NCBI RefSeq assembly: GCF_947331435.1
Contig: NZ_CAMZOF010000006.1
Span: 62,001 to 126,000 of the forward strand
Source of the DNA: Pelagibius sp. Alg239-R121
GTDB taxonomy: Bacteria > Pseudomonadota > Alphaproteobacteria > Kiloniellales > Kiloniellaceae
Direction of reading: 5' to 3'
Length of the DNA stretch: 64,000 nucleotides
A model generated the notes under the pieces. The model saw only the letters and a program-made list of their open reading frames with translations. It was not told the DNA's origin and searched no databases. The position numbers and the translations under genes were made by a program. Each line of letters opens with the position of its first letter. The stretch's first letter is position 1. Shown here in pieces: positions 1 through 6,952 of the stretch.

Positions 1-486
1 GATGCAGATGCGCCGGACGTGCAGGCTCTCTTTGTCGAGATTAACCGCTCGCTTGCCACGCCCGGCCTGGAAGAGTCCTTCGAGGGCTATATTGAGCGGT
101 CGCTGAAAGAAGAGATCTCGCGGATTCCCGAATACTATGCGGAACGAGACGGGAGCTTCTGGGTTGCCGATTGCAACGATGAAATCGTCGGCATGTTCGG
201 TTTGGAAAGTCATGGCGACAGCGGGGTTGAGCTTCGACGCATGTACGTGAAACCAAGTTGGCAGCGTCGTGGCATTGCCCGCCGGCTGATACAGCACGCG
301 GAAAAGCACAGCCGTGAAAGTGGCGTCGGCCAACTGCTGCTCTCGACCTCGGAACTGCAGGAGGCTGCTTTATCGCTCTACCGCAATGCCGGATATCGGA
401 CGGTCAGGGAAGAGGTGGCCGAAAACGCCAGCAACAAGACGATCGGTGGGGGAATTCGAAGATATCACTTTGTGAAGGATTTGTAG
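1..486 (+). CDS. GNAT-family N-acetyltransferase (5' partial)
   Basis: Likely transfers an acetyl group from acetyl-CoA to an amine; the substrate is unknown. The protein has the GNAT core: a beta strand ending in RRMYV, the acetyl-CoA pyrophosphate loop QRRGIA, and a C-terminal LYRNAGYR motif typical of motif B. A GTG at 19 could be a start, but the frame stays open back to base 1 (DADAPDV...), and this reads like the N-terminal strand of a GNAT domain, so the gene probably begins outside the window. It converges on fliP, 36 bases away, and is unlikely to belong to the flagellar cluster. Confidence 0.85.
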   Translation, partial: DADAPDVQALFVEINRSLATPGLEESFEGYIERSLKEEISRIPEYYAERDGSFWVADCNDEIVGMFGLESHGDSGVELRRMYVKPSWQRRGIARRLIQHAEKHSRESGVGQLLLSTSELQEAALSLYRNAGYRTVREEVAENASNKTIGGGIRRYHFVKDL

Positions 487-522
487 GAATAGGAGTTTCC
501 AACCTAGGAGCAGCCGGGTTCG

Positions 523-1269
523 TTATCCAAAACTCTTCACCAGACTGCCTGCGACCAGATACCAGCCGTCAACCAGGACGAAGAAGATCAGCTTGAAGGG
601 CAGGGAGATGACGATCGGCGGCAGCATCATCATACCCATGGACATCAGGATCGAGGCGATCACCATGTCGATGATGATGAAGGGCAGGAACAGCAGGAAA
701 CCGATCTCGAAAGCCCGCCGCAACTCACTAATCATGAAGGCGGGAATCAGGGCGCGCATCGGCGTTTCTTCAGCCGCCTCTACGCCGTCGACATCACCCA
801 GTTCGATAAAAAGCTTGAGATCCTGCTCGCGCACATGTTCCAGCATGAAGGCACGGATCGGCAGGGCGCCGCGTTCGATAGCCTCGATCTCGGTGATATC
901 CTCTTCTATCAGCGGCACGATGGCCTGATCGTAAATCGCCTCCATCGTCGGCATCATGATGAAGGCGGTCAGGAACAGGGCCAGGCTGACGAGCACCGTG
1001 TTGGGCGGTGTCTGCTGAATGCCCATGGCACTGCGCAGAAATGAAAGGACCACCACGATCCGGGTGAAGGAGGTCACCATCATCAGGATCGCCGGTGCGA
1101 GACTGAGGATCGTGATCAGCGCGACGATCTGAAGAATCCGCCCGGTGCCCGATCCAACGATATCGCCGCCCAGGTCCAGGGTAAGCGCCTGTGCAAAAAC
1201 CGGATCCGCTGAAAAGGTCAATGCGAGCCCAAGAGCTGTCCCAAGCAAATTAACAAAGGAACGCCTCAT
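523..1269 (-). CDS. fliP: Flagellar type III export gate protein FliP
   Basis: FliP is part of the FliP/Q/R channel through which flagellar rod, hook and filament subunits cross the inner membrane. The 248-residue product has a signal peptide (cut near VFAQA), a first membrane pair after ILSLAPAIL, the conserved MVTSFTRIVVVLSFLR and QTPPN segments, and a C-terminal membrane pair ending in FKLIFFVLVDGW. Length and motifs are full FliP. It overlaps the end of fliO by 4 bases (ATGA), so the two are translationally coupled. fliQ and fliR lie about 4 kb away on the opposite strand, so the export gate genes are split over two transcription units. Confidence 0.97.
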   Translation of the reverse strand: MRRSFVNLLGTALGLALTFSADPVFAQALTLDLGGDIVGSGTGRILQIVALITILSLAPAILMMVTSFTRIVVVLSFLRSAMGIQQTPPNTVLVSLALFLTAFIMMPTMEAIYDQAIVPLIEEDITEIEAIERGALPIRAFMLEHVREQDLKLFIELGDVDGVEAAEETPMRALIPAFMISELRRAFEIGFLLFLPFIIIDMVIASILMSMGMMMLPPIVISLPFKLIFFVLVDGWYLVAGSLVKSFG

Positions 1270-1601
1270 GACGGCGCCGCTTCGCTGCCAGTGCCGGCTC
1301 CGGCGACCGGCGCCGGGGGCTGCGATTGTGGGGCCGCGGCTGCAATATCGTTTTCTATGACGAGATTGCTGGTCGGCCCCATCAGGACGAGATGCTCAGT
1401 GTTGTCTCGCCTAACCAGGACGAGCTTGTGGCGCGAATCCAGAGGCCGAACTTCGCTGACCGATAGGCGCTGCTGCTTTCCGCTATGTACTGCCATTTGC
1501 CCGCCGAAGCCGAACCGCCGCGCCAAAAGGGTGAGCGCGCCGATCAGGCCCAAAACGAAGACCAAAGCCAAAAGAAAGCGCAGATATACGTCGAATTCCA
1601 T
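1266..1601 (-). CDS. fliO: Flagellar biosynthesis protein FliO
   Basis: FliO is a small membrane protein that helps assemble the FliP ring. The 111-residue product has one N-terminal membrane segment (about residues 6-26, YLRFLLALVFVLGLIGAL), a basic cytoplasmic patch (ARRFGFGG) and the FliO-type beta domain (RLSVSEVRPLDSRHKLVLV, then EHLVLMG). A Pro/Ala-rich tail follows. The position immediately before fliP with a 4-base overlap supports the call, because FliO proteins are poorly conserved in sequence. Confidence 0.88.
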   Translation of the reverse strand: MEFDVYLRFLLALVFVLGLIGALTLLARRFGFGGQMAVHSGKQQRLSVSEVRPLDSRHKLVLVRRDNTEHLVLMGPTSNLVIENDIAAAAPQSQPPAPVAGAGTGSEAAPS

Positions 1602-1704
1602 AACGCCTAGTCAGAGGGTTGCTGTGTTGAAGATAGCCGGGCCGATTGCTGTGAAATGAAGCCTGGTCCTTTATCGGGTCGACCTGATGCAAGAGGTTCT
1701 TGCG

Positions 1705-2019
1705 TCAGGGGGCCTTGCCATAGGCTGATACCGCTTTTTGGCGCTCTGCGAGGCTCTGCAGTTCCGTCTTGATGACATCGAGGCCGTGGGTGAGCTTGCC
1801 GGAGAGGTGAGACAACTCCTCGACGAGACTGATGACTTCACCTTGAAGGGACTTCGTGTCGTCTTTTGGGAGCGCTTCGATCTCTTTGCAGAGTGTATTA
1901 ACCTCGATTTGAAGCGGCAGCAGATCCATGACTTCGCCTTTTTCGGCGGCTTGACTGCCTCTTCGAATTTTCTGTCGCAGGCTGCGTGCGGCTTCGGTGA
2001 TCTTTGTGATGTCTGTCAT
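1705..2019 (-). CDS. Small coiled-coil protein of the fliO-fliP operon, unknown function
   Basis: A 104-residue soluble, helical, probably coiled-coil protein with no signal peptide or membrane segment. Heptad-like Leu/Val patterning runs from about residue 30 to 95 (LLPLQIEVNTLCKEIEALP, then LVEELSHLSGKL). It starts inside the stop of the upstream FlhB-like gene (4-base ATGA overlap) and is followed by fliO after 103 bases. Helical proteins of this size in flagellar export operons are often substrate chaperones (FlgN or FliT type) or export regulators. That role is inferred from position and shape only; I do not recognise a family motif. Confidence 0.7.
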   Translation of the reverse strand: MTDITKITEAARSLRQKIRRGSQAAEKGEVMDLLPLQIEVNTLCKEIEALPKDDTKSLQGEVISLVEELSHLSGKLTHGLDVIKTELQSLAERQKAVSAYGKAP

Positions 2020-2399
2020 GAGGAATTTTCCGAAGATAGTGGCGGTTCGCCGGATAGGGGCTGCTCACTGCGATAGATGTAGCTGAGGATATTGGCTACG
2101 GCAGTGAGTGCTTCGAGCGGAACTTCGCTTTCAACTTCCACTGCCGACAGGATGGTCGCGAGATCCGCATCGCTGCGCACCTTGACTCCATGATCGAAAG
2201 CAAGCTGCAGGATTTGCTCGGCGACCTCGCCGCTGCCTTTGGCAACAACTTGGGTTGCCTGTGCTTTTCCGCCATCGGATTGCAACGCAATGGCTATAGC
2301 GGGAGGATCGGTTTCTCGCCCCTTGGCGGCCTGCAGGCTGTCGACAGGACTGGCGGCCTGTTTCTGCCCGCGGGGCGGTATGTCCGACTGTCCGGCCAA
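2016..2399 (-). CDS. FlhB C-terminal-like protein (FlhX type)
   Basis: A 127-residue soluble protein whose second half aligns by eye with the cytoplasmic export-switch domain of FlhB: AIALQSDGG matches AVALKYDAE, VVAKGSGEVAEQILQLA matches LTAKGADEVALRIREMA, and VPLEALTAVANILSYIYR matches the FlhB end. The membrane domain and the autocleavage NPTH motif are absent. Such stand-alone FlhB-C proteins (FlhX, FhlB) can partly replace the FlhB C-domain in some bacteria. The first 50 residues are low-complexity and Gln/Ala/Pro-rich. It heads the operon with the coiled-coil gene, fliO and fliP. The true full-length FlhB is at 5638-6726. Confidence 0.85.
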   Translation of the reverse strand: MAGQSDIPPRGQKQAASPVDSLQAAKGRETDPPAIAIALQSDGGKAQATQVVAKGSGEVAEQILQLAFDHGVKVRSDADLATILSAVEVESEVPLEALTAVANILSYIYRSEQPLSGEPPLSSENSS

Positions 2400-2668
2400 T
2401 TCGACATTCCTGGCATAGGAGCCTGCGCAGTGCGGCGCAGAAACTCAGGTGATCCTGTGCCGATTATCGATGGTTATGCTTAATGAAAGGTTTAACAATC
2501 AGGCTATGCTGCTGATTCGCATTTGTTTTTGCAGGAATAATCAGGAAATGCGCGTGCGGCTGACGGGGTACGGCCTTAATCGCCGCAATGCCGTGCGAAC
2601 TTTTCTAAATGTCGAGAATATCTGAGGCGTAAGTGATTGTTTTTAAGGGGCTGCCGATCCTGAAACGA
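2400..2668. promoter_or_regulatory. Intergenic region upstream of the flhX-fliOP operon
   Basis: No gene is seen. The stretch lies between the csrA stop and the flhX-like start, both on the minus strand, so it should hold the operon promoter. TTAA occurs at 2480-2483 and 2492-2495, separated by 8 bases; the CtrA consensus needs 7, so this is a near miss rather than a site. I see no sigma-54 -24/-12 element. Confidence 0.25.
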
Positions 2669-2923
2669 TCAATCGCCGCCATCGCCACCGGGTTTGTCGT
2701 CTTTTTCGATTCCTGCGATCGATAGAGCCAGGGCTTCGCTGCCTGCAGCGGCGGCTCGGTTCTCTTCCTGGATTCGTTCGTAGATCTCGCGCCGCAGGAC
2801 GGTCGCGTCTTCGGGGAAGGTGAATCCGAGTTTGATGGACTTGCCACGGATATCAACAACGGTGACTTCAATGTTGTCGTTGATGATGACGGATTCGCCG
2901 ATTTTCCGCGTTAAATAAAGCAT
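2669..2923 (-). CDS. csrA: Carbon storage regulator CsrA
   Basis: CsrA is a homodimeric RNA-binding protein that blocks or stabilises mRNAs at GGA motifs; in many bacteria it controls flagellin and other motility transcripts. The first 60 residues are canonical: MLYLTRKIGES, then VTVVDIRGKSIKLGF and the RREIYERIQEEN helix. A 24-residue acidic Gly/Asp-rich tail makes it longer than the usual 61-70 residues. It sits inside the flagellar cluster, divergent from flgB, which fits a role in flagellar regulation. Confidence 0.96.
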   Translation of the reverse strand: MLYLTRKIGESVIINDNIEVTVVDIRGKSIKLGFTFPEDATVLRREIYERIQEENRAAAAGSEALALSIAGIEKDDKPGGDGGD

Positions 2924-3100
2924 CGGCTTCGTAAAAACTCCCTGCCCCTAGCCGGATTCTAAACCGGCCCCCGAACCACACTCTAATACGCAGATTGTTC
3001 TATAACAAGTGAACCCTTTTTACCGAATCTTAACAACAGATAGTGGAAAGTTAAGATAAATCTTAGGGAATGGTCCCAAAAGTAGGTCTGTGCGGACGCT

Positions 3101-3505
3101 ATGAACGGCAAATTTAGCATTACCGATGTGCTCACAAAACGCATGCAATGGCTGTCTGCGCGCCAGACTGTTCTGACAAAGAACATCGCCAACGCTGATA
3201 CTCCGAAATATATCCCGCAGGATCTCAAGGATGGGTCGTTCAAACGCATGGTTGAGCGGCAGTCGCCGGCTCTGCGGCCGACCTCGACCAACGGCAGCCA
3301 CATTCAGGGTGTATCGCTGCGTGATCCGGATGGGCGTTCGCGGGACCAAGAGGAACTCTATGAGACGGCGCCGGCAGGAAACGCGGTGGTCATCGAAGAG
3401 CAGTTGGTCAACATGACGCAAAACCAGACCGACTATCAGATGATGACGCAGCTCTACCGTAAGCACGTCAACATGATCAAGCTGGCGCTGAAGGGCTCCG
3501 GCTAA
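3101..3505 (+). CDS. flgB: Flagellar proximal rod protein FlgB
   Basis: FlgB forms part of the proximal rod in the periplasm and is exported by the flagellar type III system. The 134-residue product has the rod family signature KNIANADTPKY near residue 28 and the C-terminal coiled-coil half with QTDYQMMTQLYRKHVNMIKLALKG. It is the first gene of a plus-strand run flgB-flgC-fliE-fliQ-fliR-flhB. The 177 bases upstream, shared with csrA, hold a perfect dyad (TAAGAT, 2-base spacer, ATCTTA) at 3052-3065, a possible regulator site. Confidence 0.95.
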   Translation: MNGKFSITDVLTKRMQWLSARQTVLTKNIANADTPKYIPQDLKDGSFKRMVERQSPALRPTSTNGSHIQGVSLRDPDGRSRDQEELYETAPAGNAVVIEEQLVNMTQNQTDYQMMTQLYRKHVNMIKLALKGSG

Positions 3506-3586
3506 AATTTTTTTGCCACTGTTTGTCGCTGACGGCAGTGACCGATGTACGAGCGACGTCACGTTGGTTTGAGCCGAGGAGAAAAG

Positions 3587-3994
3587 ATGGATCTGTTCAA
3601 GACATTGCATATCGCGGCTTCGGGGATGCAGGCGCAAGGCACCCGCCTGCGTGTGATTGCCGAGAACGTCGCGAATGCCGATTCGGTCTCGCAGACTCCG
3701 GGCGGTGTCCCATACCGCCGCAAGCTTGTCTCCTTTGGCAACGCACTGGACCGCGAACTGGGCGTGGAAACCGTTCGCGTGCGCAAAGTCATGACGGATA
3801 AGAGCGAGTTTTCGCGCAGTTACGAGCCCGGACATCCGGCGGCTGATGAGGATGGTTATGTCCTCCGCCCGAATGTGAACACCTTGATCGAGATGTCGGA
3901 CATGCGCGAAGCACAGCGCAGTTACGAAGCGAATCTCAAAGCGATCGAGGCTTCCAGGAACATGCTGCAAAAGACACTGCAGATTTTGAGTTGA
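3587..3994 (+). CDS. flgC: Flagellar proximal rod protein FlgC
   Basis: FlgC is a proximal rod subunit of the flagellar basal body. The 135-residue product begins MDLFKTLHIAASGMQAQ, has the rod signature ENVANADSVSQTPGG and ends with the conserved MREAQRSYEANLKAIEASR helix. The ATG at 3587 is chosen because a GAGGAG ribosome site precedes it and the family start is MDLF; an in-frame ATG at 3545 would add 14 non-conserved residues. It lies 81 bases after flgB. Confidence 0.95.
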   Translation: MDLFKTLHIAASGMQAQGTRLRVIAENVANADSVSQTPGGVPYRRKLVSFGNALDRELGVETVRVRKVMTDKSEFSRSYEPGHPAADEDGYVLRPNVNTLIEMSDMREAQRSYEANLKAIEASRNMLQKTLQILS

Positions 3995-4107
3995 TTTTGG
4001 CCTCTGGGGTCGAACGCGAATGACAAGGCCGCCAGGATGGCGGCTGCATAGTACGCCAAGAAGGCAGAGACGACAGACCCACAAACCTGGTGGGGGCGGA
4101 GTTGATC

Positions 4108-4419
4108 ATGCCTGTGAATTTTTCCGATGCCGTCAGCGCCTATCAGAAGGTTGCTGGTAAAGACACCGTAAAGCCTTCGGGTTCCAATCCCATTGCGCCG
4201 AGTGAAGACTTTGCCTCTACGCTGCGTGGCATGGCCGACGAGGTCGTGGGCACCTTGAACGAAGGCGAAATGCAGAGCCTGAAGGCGGCGGCCGGTACAG
4301 CAGATCTGACCGAGGTCGTGACTGCCATGTCAAAGGCCGAGGTCACCCTGCAGACCGTTGTCACCGTCCGGGACCGGGTTGTACAGGCCTATCAGGAAAT
4401 CCTGCGGATGCCGATCTAA
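4108..4419 (+). CDS. fliE: Flagellar hook-basal body protein FliE
   Basis: FliE joins the MS ring to the proximal rod and is the first substrate exported by the flagellar system. The 103-residue product has the FliE C-terminal pattern (AEVTLQTVVTVRDRVVQAYQEI, then LRMPI at the end). The ATG at 4108 follows a GGGCGGAG ribosome site; a GTG at 4090 would put six odd residues in front. Gene order flgB-flgC-fliE-fliQ is the common one. Confidence 0.93.
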   Translation: MPVNFSDAVSAYQKVAGKDTVKPSGSNPIAPSEDFASTLRGMADEVVGTLNEGEMQSLKAAAGTADLTEVVTAMSKAEVTLQTVVTVRDRVVQAYQEILRMPI

Positions 4420-4543
4420 CGGCATCTTCGATCCCGACTCCCCGAGCCTCTGCACCTGACGGTCAAACTTCCTTTCAGTTACGCACAGTCTTACGCGCGC
4501 AATTCATCATTTCGTTTAGTACTTTTTTCCGAGAACAGGTCGT

Positions 4544-4810
4544 ATGAACCCCGTAGAAGTCATCGAAGTTTCCAGGGAAGCCATTTACATCACGCTCAAG
4601 ATCGGAGCGCCGATCATCTTGATCGCGCTGGGCGTCGGCCTTTTGATCGCCTTGTTCCAGGCACTCACGCAGATGCAGGAAATGACGCTTTCGTTTGTGC
4701 CGAAGATTGTTGCCGTGTGCCTGGGTATTGTCGTCTTCATGCCCTTCATGCTCGGAACCATGATGAACTTTACGAAGACCCTGATGGACCGCATCGTCTC
4801 GTTAGGGTAA
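4544..4810 (+). CDS. fliQ: Flagellar export gate protein FliQ
   Basis: FliQ is a two-helix membrane hairpin of the FliPQR export channel. The 88-residue product has helices at about 17-38 (KIGAPIILIALGVGLLIALF) and 50-75 (PKIVAVCLGIVVFMPFMLG), separated by the conserved QALTQMQEMTLSFVPK loop. Length is normal. It is followed by fliR after 6 bases. Confidence 0.96.
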   Translation: MNPVEVIEVSREAIYITLKIGAPIILIALGVGLLIALFQALTQMQEMTLSFVPKIVAVCLGIVVFMPFMLGTMMNFTKTLMDRIVSLG

Positions 4811-4816
4811 CGACGA

Positions 4817-5581
4817 ATGCTCGAAGAGTTTTTATCCACCGAGCTCTTTGTCGTTCTCTTTATTTTCGTGCGCGTCGGTGCAGCGATGCTGCTGTTGCCC
4901 GGCTTCAGCGAGCCTTATGTCGCGCCGCGTGCGCGCCTGATGCTTGCTCTCTTCCTCTCGGTCATCATTGCGCCTGTGGTGCGCGAATACGTTCCGCCGC
5001 AGCCTGAGTCAGCCTTAGTGCTCGTGGTGCTGATCATTGGCGAAGTGATTATCGGATTTTTTCTCGGCACCGTGACCCGGCTGTTCATCGCTGTAATGGC
5101 GACAGCGGGAATGATCATCGCCTTCATGACGTCGATGGCCAACGCGCTGGTGAACGACCCCAGTTCGCAGCAACAGGGCTCCATTGTCGCGTCCTTCTTG
5201 ACGACAATTGCCGTTCTGTTGATTTTCCAGCTCGATCTGCATCACGCGATGCTGATGGCGGTCGCCGACAGCTATGCACTGTTCAAACCCGGTGAGGCTC
5301 TGCAGCTCGGTGACTTCAGCGAGATGATAACCCGCGTTGTTTCAAAAACCTTCCTGCTGGCCTTCCAACTCGCCGCACCCTTTATCACCGTGGGCATCGT
5401 CTTTTACCTCGGGCTCGGCATTCTCGGCCGTTTGATGCCGCAAGTGCAGATCTTCTTCGTTGCCATGCCGATGCAGGTGGCGGTCGGCTTTATCATCCTG
5501 TTCATTTCGCTGCCGGTCATGATGGGCTGGTACATCACCCAATTCCGGGAAACCCTGATGCCGTTTTTGGCGCCGTCATGA
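4817..5581 (+). CDS. fliR: Flagellar export gate protein FliR
   Basis: FliR completes the FliPQR inner-membrane export channel. The 254-residue product has several membrane segments, including the N-terminal FVVLFIFVRVGAAMLLLPGF, the EVIIGFFLGTVTRLF segment and the C-terminal LGLGILGRLMPQVQIFFVAMP motif, which is strongly conserved in FliR. It lies 6 bases after fliQ and 56 bases before flhB. Confidence 0.96.
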   Translation: MLEEFLSTELFVVLFIFVRVGAAMLLLPGFSEPYVAPRARLMLALFLSVIIAPVVREYVPPQPESALVLVVLIIGEVIIGFFLGTVTRLFIAVMATAGMIIAFMTSMANALVNDPSSQQQGSIVASFLTTIAVLLIFQLDLHHAMLMAVADSYALFKPGEALQLGDFSEMITRVVSKTFLLAFQLAAPFITVGIVFYLGLGILGRLMPQVQIFFVAMPMQVAVGFIILFISLPVMMGWYITQFRETLMPFLAPS

Positions 5582-5637
5582 AACAGATAATGATCTGTGT
5601 CGGCGTCCGGCCGTCGAAGCTATAGGAGCGCGAGACT

Positions 5638-6726
5638 ATGGCTGACGACAATACGGACGAATCCCAAAAAACCGAAGACCCGTCGCAAAAAAAGCTCGAC
5701 GATGCGCGCGAGAAGGGGCAGGTGGCCAAATCGCAGGAGGTTTCGCACTGGTTCATGTTGCTGGCCTTTGCCTCGATGATCGGGGTGTTCGGCGCCTCCC
5801 TCACGCAGGGCTTGGGCGATCAGATGGTGCGCTTTCTGGAAAACCCCCATGCAATCCGTATCGACCGCGAAAGTCTGGGGGGCCTCGTCAGCGAGGTTCT
5901 AATGGGTGTCGGTACTCTCGTCATTCTGCCGGCGCTTGTCGCAATTGCGGCTGCTGTTACCTCGTCATTTCTACAGATCGGCTGGCTGGTTTCGGCAGAA
6001 TCCCTTAAACCAAGTCTCGAAAAGATCTCGCTGCAGAAAGGCTTGAAGCGGCTGTTTTCTGTCAAGTCACTGGCGGAATTTGCCAAGGGTATCGCCAAGC
6101 TCACCCTTGTTGGCGTGATCATCGTCATGATGATGTCGCCACGCCGGGAGATGATCCCGCAGATTACCTCGATGGAGGTGTCGCAGCTGCTTCTGCTGTT
6201 GCAGGAGATCGCCGTTCACATCTTGATTGGCGTGCTGTCGATTATGGCTGTGATTGCCGGCGCCGACTTCCTGTTTCAAAAGTTTCAGCATACCAAACAG
6301 CTGATGATGTCGAAGCAGGAGATCAAAGACGAGTTCAAGCAGACCGAAGGCGATCCGATCGTCAAAGGGCGCCTGCGGCAGTTGCGTGCGGAACGCGCCC
6401 GCCGGCGGATGATGGCGGCAGTGCCTGAGGCCGACGTTGTTGTCACCAACCCGACCCACTACGCGGTGGCGCTGAAATACGACGCCGAAACCATGGAGGC
6501 GCCGATCCTGACGGCGAAGGGTGCCGACGAGGTCGCGCTGCGAATTCGCGAGATGGCAAAGAAGCATGATGTCCCCGTGATGGAGAACCCACCGCTGGCC
6601 CGGGCCCTCTATGGCGGTGTGGAGCTGGATGAGCAGATACCGCCACAACACTATACGGCGGTGGCGGAGGTCATTGGTTACGTCATGCGTCTGCGCGGCA
6701 AGATGCCCAAGGTGCGGGGGACTTAA
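5638..6726 (+). CDS. flhB: Flagellar export switch protein FlhB
   Basis: FlhB sits at the export gate and switches substrate class from rod/hook to filament after self-cleavage. The 362-residue product has a charged N-terminus (ESQKTEDPSQKKLDDAREKG), four membrane segments between about residues 38 and 210, and the cytoplasmic C-domain with the cleavage motif NPTH at about residue 271 (VVTNPTHYAVALKYD). The C-domain ends ALYGGVELDEQIPPQHYTAV. It is the complete counterpart of the FlhB-C-like protein at 2016-2399. The start follows a TAGGAGCG ribosome site. Confidence 0.97.
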   Translation: MADDNTDESQKTEDPSQKKLDDAREKGQVAKSQEVSHWFMLLAFASMIGVFGASLTQGLGDQMVRFLENPHAIRIDRESLGGLVSEVLMGVGTLVILPALVAIAAAVTSSFLQIGWLVSAESLKPSLEKISLQKGLKRLFSVKSLAEFAKGIAKLTLVGVIIVMMMSPRREMIPQITSMEVSQLLLLLQEIAVHILIGVLSIMAVIAGADFLFQKFQHTKQLMMSKQEIKDEFKQTEGDPIVKGRLRQLRAERARRRMMAAVPEADVVVTNPTHYAVALKYDAETMEAPILTAKGADEVALRIREMAKKHDVPVMENPPLARALYGGVELDEQIPPQHYTAVAEVIGYVMRLRGKMPKVRGT

Positions 6727-6727
6727 C

Positions 6728-6952
6728 TTGGCAGCAGGAGCAACGAAGAGGCGTAGTGTTACAAATCTGGCGATGTTGGGATTCATGCCGGAGGTTGCCG
6801 ATATCTCTCTGCCGACGGCCGATCTGGTGAAGATCCGGCGCAGAGGCTACCATGCGCTGGTATTTGGCGGCGATTCGCCGCGGTCGATTCGCGGCAGCCG
6901 GGATGCCGGACAAGAACAACAGCATAGGGCAGTGATCGCTCGTGGGTATTGA
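6728..6952 (+). CDS. Small unknown protein between flhB and cckA (TTG start)
   Basis: A 74-residue protein read from a TTG at 6728 that follows GGGGGA with 6-base spacing, starting right after the flhB stop. Its end overlaps the GTG start of cckA by 11 bases. The N-terminus is basic; the middle reads FMPEVADISLPTADLV, then KIRRRGYHALVFGGDSPRS. The tight packing in a same-strand run and the good ribosome site argue that it is real. I do not recognise the family and see no membrane segment. An ATG at 6773 would give a shorter form. Confidence 0.5.
   Translation: MAAGATKRRSVTNLAMLGFMPEVADISLPTADLVKIRRRGYHALVFGGDSPRSIRGSRDAGQEQQHRAVIARGY

Noticed and set aside
2400-3100. Sigma-54 or CtrA promoters for the flagellar genes
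   Set aside because: No -24/-12 element, and TTAA pairs have spacing of 8 or larger rather than 7.
3020-4084. Minus-strand frame of 354 residues opposite flgB and flgC
   Set aside because: Both flagellar genes on the plus strand are certain; the antisense protein shows no recognisable domain.
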